A DNA stretch of 6,476 nucleotides from the NCBI GenBank assembly GCA_025922995.1, contig JAICGT010000075.1:1-6476 (forward strand). The letters are read 5' to 3'. Shown here one piece after another: positions 1-5,013 of this stretch (the stretch's first letter is position 1; each line of letters starts with the position of its first letter). Origin of the DNA: Fimbriimonadales bacterium (lineage in GTDB: Bacteria; Armatimonadota; Fimbriimonadia; Fimbriimonadales; ATM1). Below the pieces are notes generated by a model, which worked only from the letters and a program-made list of their open reading frames with translations, did no database searches and was not told the origin of the DNA. The translations under genes and the position numbers were made by a program.

Positions 1-645
1 CAGGCGCGCGTACAGGTCCGTCACCCAGGCGTTACGGACTTTCCTCGTCTTACCGGCCCGGAAATCGACCGGCGCAATGATGATCTCCCGGCTCTTCGCC
101 CACGCAGCAAGGCAAAATACGTCCTCGATCGCCTTGTCTCCGATCGCGATGCAGCCGATGGACACCCGGTTGCCGTGCACGAAGATGTCCCCGCCCATCT
201 CATCCCTCTTCACGGTCCTATGCTTGATGTCCTCGGCGTTCGGATAACCCACCTTCACGGACAAATGATAGCTGCTGTTCGGATTCAGCGACGGCAGTTT
301 GTAAAACCCCTCGGGCACCTGCTTATCGCCTTCTTTTCGTTTAGGGCCAAGGTTCCCGCTCGCCGCAAGAATCGGATAAACGGCGAGGCGTTTCTGCTTG
401 CCGCTGAGGCCCTTTGCCCAGACCTCGAGCTTCTTTTCGGACTTCAGCGCGATCAGCGTCAGAGTCTTCGGTGGCCAGGCGACCCCTTGTCGCTTGGCAA
501 CCGGCTCCAACTTCTCTCGCACCGCTGGACCGTATTCCACGAGGACCTGCTGGACGGTCCGCTGCTCGTTCGAATCGCAACTGCCGAGCGCCAGCGGGGC
601 TGCGCCAAAAAACGCCACTATCGACACCGCAGTCGCCGCTTTCAT
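1..645 (-). CDS. L,D-transpeptidase (YkuD fold, YafK-like) lipoprotein, 3' end off the window
   Basis: Reading from ATG at 645-643 gives 215 uninterrupted codons that leave the left edge, so the C-terminus is missing. Seen: an N-terminal signal of about 22 residues ending in the lipobox LGSC, with Cys23 the likely lipidated residue; a YkuD-type domain from about residue 60 (TLTLIALKSEKKLEVWA) onward; and the catalytic signature VHGNRVSIGCIAIGD with His157 and Cys165. This short HGN...SIGC form resembles the YafK/DpaA branch more than the classic HGT...SHGCIR type. Known of the family: these periplasmic cysteine enzymes make or cut L,D-crosslinks in peptidoglycan or attach/detach proteins at meso-DAP; the YafK branch includes an enzyme that releases Lpp. 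Which activity applies here is not shown. It is divergent from an NlpC/P60 hydrolase, which fits cell-wall remodelling. There is no Shine-Dalgarno before the ATG. Family call sure, subfamily less so. Confidence 0.88.
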   Translation of the reverse strand, partial: MKAATAVSIVAFFGAAPLALGSCDSNEQRTVQQVLVEYGPAVREKLEPVAKRQGVAWPPKTLTLIALKSEKKLEVWAKGLSGKQKRLAVYPILAASGNLGPKRKEGDKQVPEGFYKLPSLNPNSSYHLSVKVGYPNAEDIKHRTVKRDEMGGDIFVHGNRVSIGCIAIGDKAIEDVFCLAAWAKSREIIIAPVDFRAGKTRKVRNAWVTDLYARL

Positions 646-651
646 CACCCA

Positions 652-657
652 ATTCTA
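652..657 (-). promoter_or_regulatory. Candidate -10 element (TAGAAT) of the L,D-transpeptidase gene
   Basis: On the minus strand TAGAAT lies exactly 6 nt before the ATG at 645. With standard -10 geometry transcription would begin at or next to the A of the ATG, giving a leaderless mRNA, which agrees with the missing Shine-Dalgarno. No convincing -35 hexamer is seen at 16-18 bp (GGTTCC/TGGTTC only). Inference from motif position alone. Confidence 0.4.
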
Positions 658-665
658 CTTGCGCC

Positions 666-694
666 CTGCAAACGGGAACCAAAACGGCTATAAT
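666..694 (+). promoter_or_regulatory. Candidate sigma-70-type promoter for the NlpC/P60 gene
   Basis: A perfect TATAAT is at 689-694. A weak -35 candidate, CTGCAA (666-671), lies 17 bp upstream and matches TTGACA at three of six positions. A start site near 700-702 would give a leader of about 28-30 nt carrying the GGAGGG at 708-713. It sits in the 84-bp divergent gap between the two cell-wall genes and lies back to back with the candidate -10 of the transpeptidase. Confidence 0.5.
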
Positions 695-707
695 CTTCGA
701 ACTCTTC

Positions 708-713
708 GGAGGG
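708..713 (+). promoter_or_regulatory. Shine-Dalgarno-like GGAGGG, unusually far from the start
   Basis: GGAGGG ends 16 nt before the ATG at 730, well beyond the usual 5-9 nt. No in-frame ATG, GTG or TTG occurs between it and 730, so the long spacing cannot be repaired by choosing an earlier start. The signal peptide begins properly at 730 (MRMF). A later ATG at 736 would make the spacing worse. Confidence 0.4.
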
Positions 714-729
714 AAGACACGGCTTATTT

Positions 730-1494
730 ATGAGAATGTTTAGGATCTGCGCCGTCATCTTGGTCTGCTTAATGGCTTCTGCGACCACGTTTGCACAACG
801 GGACTCCCAGCGGAATCCCGAGCGTGCCGCTATCGGAAAGCTAGGCCAAGTCAAAGAAGGGGCGGCAATTTACAGCAAGCCTGACGCCAAGTCGAAGAAG
901 CTCAACGCCAAGGTCAAGGCTGACACTTACGTTGTCATCCGCAAGATCAGCGGCGAATGGGCGACTCTGGTCATGGCTGACGGCACCGACGGCTTCATGC
1001 TCATCGAGCAGCTCGAGAAACTGCCCTACGATGTGAACATCCGCAAGCCTGAGCCCGCTCCCGTCGCGACACGCGGGTCGGTGGGTCGGTTCGCCCGAGA
1101 CATGGCGCCCAAAATCACCGGCACCGACCTCGGCAGCAACATCGTGCGCTACGGCACAGAGTTTATCGGCACGCCCTACGTGTGGGGGGGCAATAGCCTC
1201 ACCGGTGGCGTCGACTGCTCCGGATACGTCCAGCAGCTTTTCCGAAAGCACGGCATTTCGTTGCCGCGCACCGCGCAGGAGCAGAGCTACGTCGGCCAAG
1301 CGATCGACGACCTGTCTCAATTGCAGACCGGGGACCGCCTCTACTTCACCGACTCCGCCCGGGCCCGAATCACGCACACCGGCATCTACATGGGCAACGG
1401 ATACTTCATCCACTCCAGCAGCGGCCGCAAGGGCGTCGCCATCGACCCGCTCAACGAGAAGTGGATAAAGATTCTTATCAACGTCCGGCGCTGA
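730..1494 (+). CDS. Secreted SH3b-NlpC/P60 (C40) peptidoglycan endopeptidase
   Basis: 254 residues. Residues 1-22 form a Sec signal peptide (positive MRMFR, hydrophobic stretch, cleavage probably after TTFA). Residues about 34-100 look like a bacterial SH3 domain (GAAIYSKPDAKSKKL ... GEWATLVMADGTDGFM), which binds cell wall. A basic, Pro-rich linker leads to an NlpC/P60 domain at about 137-254. Its catalytic residues are visible: Cys163 in DCSGYV, His216 in ITHTGIY and His228 in GYFIHSSS, with the family motif GTPYVWGG just before. Known of the family: it cleaves D-Glu-gamma-mDAP (or Lys) bonds in stem peptides outside the cytoplasmic membrane. The complete triad predicts an active enzyme. 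It stands alone in its transcription direction, divergent from the L,D-transpeptidase; the next gene starts more than 100 bp downstream. The exact substrate is not shown. Confidence 0.93.
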   Translation: MRMFRICAVILVCLMASATTFAQRDSQRNPERAAIGKLGQVKEGAAIYSKPDAKSKKLNAKVKADTYVVIRKISGEWATLVMADGTDGFMLIEQLEKLPYDVNIRKPEPAPVATRGSVGRFARDMAPKITGTDLGSNIVRYGTEFIGTPYVWGGNSLTGGVDCSGYVQQLFRKHGISLPRTAQEQSYVGQAIDDLSQLQTGDRLYFTDSARARITHTGIYMGNGYFIHSSSGRKGVAIDPLNEKWIKILINVRR

Positions 1495-1610
1495 ATCGCC
1501 GCCTCCCTGCAACAAAACACAGACCCGCCTAAAGGAAAGAGTAGGCTCACGACGGCGTTCGTTTGGCCATCATCACATCTGAACCCCGTTACCAATCGTC
1601 TTCTCCATGG

Positions 1611-2210
1611 ATGAACAAGCGCGATGCGTTGGAAATCCTGCTGCGTGCGATGGCCGTGTACCTCATCGTCGACGGCCTCCTGAGGCTGGTCAGCGCGGTT
1701 AGCGCAGTGAAATCACAAGCAGCAATTCTGCATAGTTCGGGTATCGGCGAAGGCTGGGTACAAATTTTGCCCGGTTTCGCTTATCCGGTGGCGTCGTTCT
1801 TTGCCGGAGTTATTCTATGGAGGATGACGCAAGGAATCGCACTAAGGGCGTTCCCCGGCATGTTGCAGCAAGGAGTCGCCATCGACTCGGTCGCGCTTCA
1901 GCGTGTTGCCGGCTACCTCCTGTCGACGTACTTCATAATCGCCGGCACGGCGGGCACCGTAGACTTCATCGTCCGGGCCGCTCTTGGGCCAAGACGTGTT
2001 GAATTCTTTGATATTGGTGTGACCGTGCCCGTCTGGAACGACCTTGCCGTAACCATGGCCTGGCTCGTGGCCGGAGTCGCCATCCACATCGGCTTCGGAA
2101 GAATCACCGGTGCGGTGAAGCGCGTCGGTGACAGCGTTGCCGACACTCTGTGGCGGATCAAGCCCGAGGAACTGTCACCGACCAAAGAGGACGACGAGAC
2201 TCGGCCCTAA
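1611..2210 (+). CDS. Hypothetical four-helix membrane protein
   Basis: 199 residues from ATG 1611. I do not recognise a family. Seen: four hydrophobic segments at about residues 6-30, 50-72, 96-124 and 143-164, then a charged cytoplasmic-type tail (about 165-199) ending in TKEDDETRP. The frame is open further upstream to a TTG at 1563, which would add 16 polar residues (MAIITSEPRYQSSSPW). I prefer ATG 1611 because the extension adds no recognisable domain and TTG has no good ribosome site, but neither start has a clear Shine-Dalgarno. It lies 60 bp before the cyclase-like membrane gene on the same strand. The role is unknown; an integral inner-membrane location is inferred from the hydrophobic pattern only. 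Confidence 0.72.
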   Translation: MNKRDALEILLRAMAVYLIVDGLLRLVSAVSAVKSQAAILHSSGIGEGWVQILPGFAYPVASFFAGVILWRMTQGIALRAFPGMLQQGVAIDSVALQRVAGYLLSTYFIIAGTAGTVDFIVRAALGPRRVEFFDIGVTVPVWNDLAVTMAWLVAGVAIHIGFGRITGAVKRVGDSVADTLWRIKPEELSPTKEDDETRP

Positions 2211-2255
2211 GCAGAATAGCGTCGCTGCCCGCAACCCGTTGGGCCCAAAGTCCCG

Positions 2256-2261
2256 TAAACT
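2256..2261 (+). promoter_or_regulatory. Candidate -10 element (TAAACT) before the cyclase-like gene
   Basis: TAAACT matches TATAAT at four of six positions and ends 9 nt before the TTG start at 2271, with no Shine-Dalgarno between. Transcription could begin at or close to the start codon. A 10-bp perfect palindrome, TTGGGCCCAA (2239-2248), lies just upstream where a -35 or operator would sit. No -35 consensus is visible. Weak and inferential. Confidence 0.25.
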
Positions 2262-2270
2262 GTTGCTGGG

Positions 2271-3977
2271 TTGAGCGAACAAACACTGACCACCCAATCT
2301 TCCGAGCCCTTGCTGCGGTTCGCTGAATACCTTGGCCAACATCCGGAGGGCCGCGGGCGTCCTGCCGCGTCCCTCGCCGACGAGTTCGGGCTATCTGAGA
2401 GCCTCATCAAAGAAACCCTCGCCTACCTGGAAGAAATCGCCCAACCACCACCGGAAAAACGGACTCGGTCGCTTTCTCCTCGGCGTTTGTTTCTCTGGTT
2501 TTTCCAACTCATCGAGGCGCGCCCGCTCGCAACTTCGGCAGTAGCGACGTTCGCGTTCTTCATGATGTATCGGTACTACAATTCGTATGCCGCAGGCAGC
2601 ACCGACGCCCTTGCGATGCTGTTCCTGCTGTTTGCGCTCGGAACGCTCGTCGCAGTCAACTTTCTCCGCGGGCAGCTAAGATACGCCCTAATGACCTCGG
2701 CCCTGGCGGTCGGTGCTGGGCTCGCTTCCGTGACGTTGCTCAACGCCCTTCTCGGCGACGGCACCGCGCTTGCCTGGCCGAACTTTATGGACAACGCTTT
2801 CAATGCGATGAGGTCGATGCTGGTGCTGACTGGGTTCTTTTCGCTTGCCGCCGTTATGGGCGCGTTCTACCGGCATAACAGGCTCGCTGAGGCCGAAACA
2901 AAGCTCGATAGGCTCGACATGCTCAAACGCACAGTTCACCTTCGCGAGCGGCTGACAATGCCCAGCATCGCCGCCAGAAGCGAACTGAGGTACCGAACCC
3001 TCCTTAGAAGGTTCAGGAGCCACTGGATATTGTTCGCGGCGGGCGTCGGGCTCGCGCTGTTCGGCGTGCGGCTGCTAACGGGAATCACCGTCGGAGCCCC
3101 GGGTCACTTCCCGACAACCCTTCAGGTCTCTGTGTACCTGCTCACTCTTATTCTGGTGATGGCCGCCTACCCCATCGTGGGGTTCGTGTCGGGCGCGCCA
3201 AGGAACGGCATCTTTGGGGGCTTGATTACTTTCCTCGTCCTCGCAGCGGGGCGAGAGTGGCTCACGCCGTCGCAGCTCACGCACTCTGCCTTGGTCAGTC
3301 TCGACACCTTCCCGTGGGCAGGCTACGCCTTCCCGCTCGGCCTCTTGATGGCATGGGTCGGCGGTGCGGGCGCGAAAGTCCACGAGCAGCACGACAAAGC
3401 GCGCATGATCGAGGCTAGCGATCAAGCTGCCGTTCTCTCCGAGATCGCGCGCCTAAGCCACGCACTTGGGATGGCGACGGCGGAGGTGACTTGCATGGCC
3501 GTCGACGTCGTTCATAGCACGCGTATGAAGAAAGAGGCAAACCCCTTGGCAGTAGAAATCTCGTTCCGTGAATACACGAGTTTCGTTCGCCGAGAAGTGA
3601 GCCGAAATGGCGGTGCCGTCAGGTCGGTCGCGGGCGACGGAATCGTGGCCGAGTTCGAATCGCCGGTCGCCGCGTTCGCTGCGGCGCGCCAGATCCAAAC
3701 GCTCATGCCGGAATTCAACCGAACCGCCAATACGTTGTCGGTGCCGTTCCGGCTGCGGATAGGCCTCCATAGCGGCGAGGTCCATGGCGATCTCGCACAG
3801 GTCAGTTTTGCCGAGGTCATCGATGTCGCCGCGCATATCGAGAAGGAGGCGCCGGCCGGCGGCGTTATCGTCACCGAGCCGGTTCGGACGGCGTTGCCCG
3901 AAGAAGATTTCATCGAACTCGCCAACGCTATCGACGGCCAGCGCCTTTTCATCGCTCAGCAGCCAACGGAAGACTAA
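2271..3977 (+). CDS. Membrane protein with C-terminal class III adenylate/guanylate cyclase-like domain
   Basis: 568 residues from TTG 2271. An in-frame TAA at 2256-2258 leaves this as the first possible start. Order of parts: an HTH-like segment at about residues 30-56 (SLADEFGLSESLIKETLAYL); about eight membrane helices at roughly 85-102, 111-132, 138-162, 179-200, 251-275, 282-308, 312-331 and 346-367, with a charged loop between helices 4 and 5 (about 201-250); a helical linker at 368-403; then a cyclase homology domain at 404-540. Both metal-binding aspartates are present, Asp412 in MAVDVVHST and Asp456 in VAGDGIVAEF. Against the mammalian/Rv1625c pattern, the base-reading Lys and Asp positions appear as Ser452 and Val511, and the transition-state Asn and Arg as Asp518 and His522. 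It may therefore be inactive, act on another nucleotide, or be a regulatory nucleotide-binding domain. Fold confident, cyclase activity doubtful. A Rossmann-protein gene follows after 17 bp. Confidence 0.85.
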   Translation: MSEQTLTTQSSEPLLRFAEYLGQHPEGRGRPAASLADEFGLSESLIKETLAYLEEIAQPPPEKRTRSLSPRRLFLWFFQLIEARPLATSAVATFAFFMMYRYYNSYAAGSTDALAMLFLLFALGTLVAVNFLRGQLRYALMTSALAVGAGLASVTLLNALLGDGTALAWPNFMDNAFNAMRSMLVLTGFFSLAAVMGAFYRHNRLAEAETKLDRLDMLKRTVHLRERLTMPSIAARSELRYRTLLRRFRSHWILFAAGVGLALFGVRLLTGITVGAPGHFPTTLQVSVYLLTLILVMAAYPIVGFVSGAPRNGIFGGLITFLVLAAGREWLTPSQLTHSALVSLDTFPWAGYAFPLGLLMAWVGGAGAKVHEQHDKARMIEASDQAAVLSEIARLSHALGMATAEVTCMAVDVVHSTRMKKEANPLAVEISFREYTSFVRREVSRNGGAVRSVAGDGIVAEFESPVAAFAAARQIQTLMPEFNRTANTLSVPFRLRIGLHSGEVHGDLAQVSFAEVIDVAAHIEKEAPAGGVIVTEPVRTALPEEDFIELANAIDGQRLFIAQQPTED

Positions 3978-3981
3978 CCGG

Positions 3982-3987
3982 TATCAT
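3982..3987 (+). promoter_or_regulatory. Candidate -10 element (TATCAT) before the Rossmann-protein gene
   Basis: TATCAT matches TATAAT at five of six positions and ends 7 nt before ATG 3995, inside the 17-bp gap after the cyclase-like gene. There is no Shine-Dalgarno (the spacer is CCACTCT). The placement fits a leaderless transcript independent of the upstream gene. No -35 is evident (GCAGCC at 17 bp). Confidence 0.4.
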
Positions 3988-3994
3988 CCACTCT

Positions 3995-4621
3995 ATGCCG
4001 ATTGGCCCGCGGATTGCCGTTATCGGAGCAGGCAGCCTCCGTGCTGCCGGACCTGTGCTCGCAACCCTGTTCGGCCTGCCACTCGATCCCGGCTGTCGCC
4101 TCTCACTTTACGATGAGCACGCGGAGTTGCTCGATTTGTTCGACAGGCTTGCGAGAGCCTTTGCGGGAGTCGCCGGAACACCCATTTCAATCCTTGCGAC
4201 GAGCGACATCGAAGACGCTATGGAAGACGCCGACAGCGTCGTGCTGTGCATGGAGCCGCAACGCGAAGCCCCCGATGCGCCGGCGGCAGCAGGGCTCCCG
4301 TCGTTGGCTCCGATATTCGAGGCGGTAAACGCGATGCTAGCCAAGCTCAGCGACCCTTTGGTGTTCAACCTCGTGATACCCGTCGCCGATAGCGGCAAGC
4401 TCCTGAACGCGTCGGCATTTCACATCGATTGGCCGCCGCCGCTTCCTGCGGAAACGGCGTTCACCTCGTCGCACAAAGCTTTGCGCTGGGTTCGAGCCGA
4501 CGTCCCAGCGTTCGAACCGCTCCAGGAATACAAAGAGACGCCATTGTCGCGGGCCATCCTCGATGCTCGTCCTGCGCCGGAGAACCGATACGATCCGACG
4601 GCAGCGAAGCGGTCTGGTTAA
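3995..4621 (+). CDS. Rossmann-fold protein resembling the NAD-binding half of GH4 enzymes
   Basis: 208 residues from ATG 3995. Residues 6-27 form a dinucleotide-binding beta-alpha unit with GAGS at 11-14 (RIAVIGAGSLR). Strand 2 ends in LSLYDEH with acidic Asp40, the usual contact to the NAD adenosine ribose. ATSDIEDAMEDADSVVLCM (about 68-86) matches the GH4-style ATxDxxxALxxADxV pattern, and VFNLVIPVAD recalls the NxxNPV region. Known: GH4 glycosidases (6-phospho-glucosidases, alpha-galactosidases) use NAD and a metal and are about 430-470 residues long. This protein ends after the Rossmann part, so the metal site and sugar-binding half are absent. Glycosidase activity is unlikely; nucleotide sensing or a redox role is only a guess. 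The C-terminal third (WPPPLPAETAF onward) is unlike anything I recognise. It may share a transcript with the cyclase-like gene. Confidence 0.75.
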   Translation: MPIGPRIAVIGAGSLRAAGPVLATLFGLPLDPGCRLSLYDEHAELLDLFDRLARAFAGVAGTPISILATSDIEDAMEDADSVVLCMEPQREAPDAPAAAGLPSLAPIFEAVNAMLAKLSDPLVFNLVIPVADSGKLLNASAFHIDWPPPLPAETAFTSSHKALRWVRADVPAFEPLQEYKETPLSRAILDARPAPENRYDPTAAKRSG

Positions 4622-5013
4622 CCGAATAGCTCGTAGTAATCGACCCACTTGCGGAAATACATGGTGTCGACCACGAGGGACGCCAGGCAAATCACGACGA
4701 GAATCGCGGCGGCGGCCCGTGCAATCTTGAGGGCTGCCTCGGCTGCCGCGGTTTCCCGTGTGTCACTGTGCATCTTTTTTGCGAGGCCACCCAAGAACAG
4801 AATCTGCAATCCCGCGAACACGAGTGCGGCGATCACCGAAGCCGTGTTTATCCTTGCATAGCCCTGCGCCGTGTCCAGCGAGAATAGGATGTCTTTTTCG
4901 TACTGGTAAAACCCGATCGGCACGTAGACTGCCCAGGCCATCAGTGCCAAGTTCACAAGGACCAAAATCCAACCAACCGCAAAGAGAGTCGTGTTTGGGT
5001 CTTTCTTAGCCAT
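4618..5013 (-). CDS. Small three-helix membrane protein downstream of the ketoacyl synthase
   Basis: 131 residues from ATG 5013 (MAKKDPNTTLFAVGW). No recognised family. Hydrophobic segments are at about residues 10-34, 56-78 and 95-118, with short charged loops and a Tyr-rich C-terminus (WVDYYELFG). The frame is open to ATGs at 5040 and 5058 inside the synthase gene. I choose 5013 because it gives the usual 8-bp overlap with the synthase stop and puts a purine-rich stretch, AGAAAGTGGA, directly upstream. It is therefore probably co-transcribed and translationally coupled with the synthase. Its TAA overlaps the TAA of the convergent Rossmann gene in a shared TTAA (4618-4621). Function unknown; a membrane location is inferred from hydrophobicity. 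Confidence 0.75.
   Translation of the reverse strand: MAKKDPNTTLFAVGWILVLVNLALMAWAVYVPIGFYQYEKDILFSLDTAQGYARINTASVIAALVFAGLQILFLGGLAKKMHSDTRETAAAEAALKIARAAAAILVVICLASLVVDTMYFRKWVDYYELFG

Noticed and set aside
175..743. Plus-strand open frames across 175-743 (up to 172 residues)
   Set aside because: They are antisense to the L,D-transpeptidase, which has a lipobox and the full HGN...SIGC motif in its own frame; the plus frames show no family features.
841..1515. Minus-strand open frame of 224 residues opposite the NlpC/P60 gene
   Set aside because: Mirror of a clear hydrolase with an intact catalytic triad; its composition is the Asp/Val/Arg-rich type usual for antisense frames in GC-rich DNA.
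1527..1546. Possible terminator hairpin GCCTA...TAGGC after the NlpC/P60 gene
   Set aside because: Only a 5-bp stem with a 10-nt loop and no T tract on either strand; not strong enough to call.
1563..1610. TTG 1563 as start of the four-helix membrane protein
   Set aside because: Adds 16 polar residues without a ribosome site or recognisable domain; ATG 1611 directly precedes the first hydrophobic segment. Not excluded.
3995..4621. Calling the Rossmann protein an active 6-phospho-glycosidase
   Set aside because: The metal-binding and sugar-binding C-terminal half of GH4 is absent at 208 residues.
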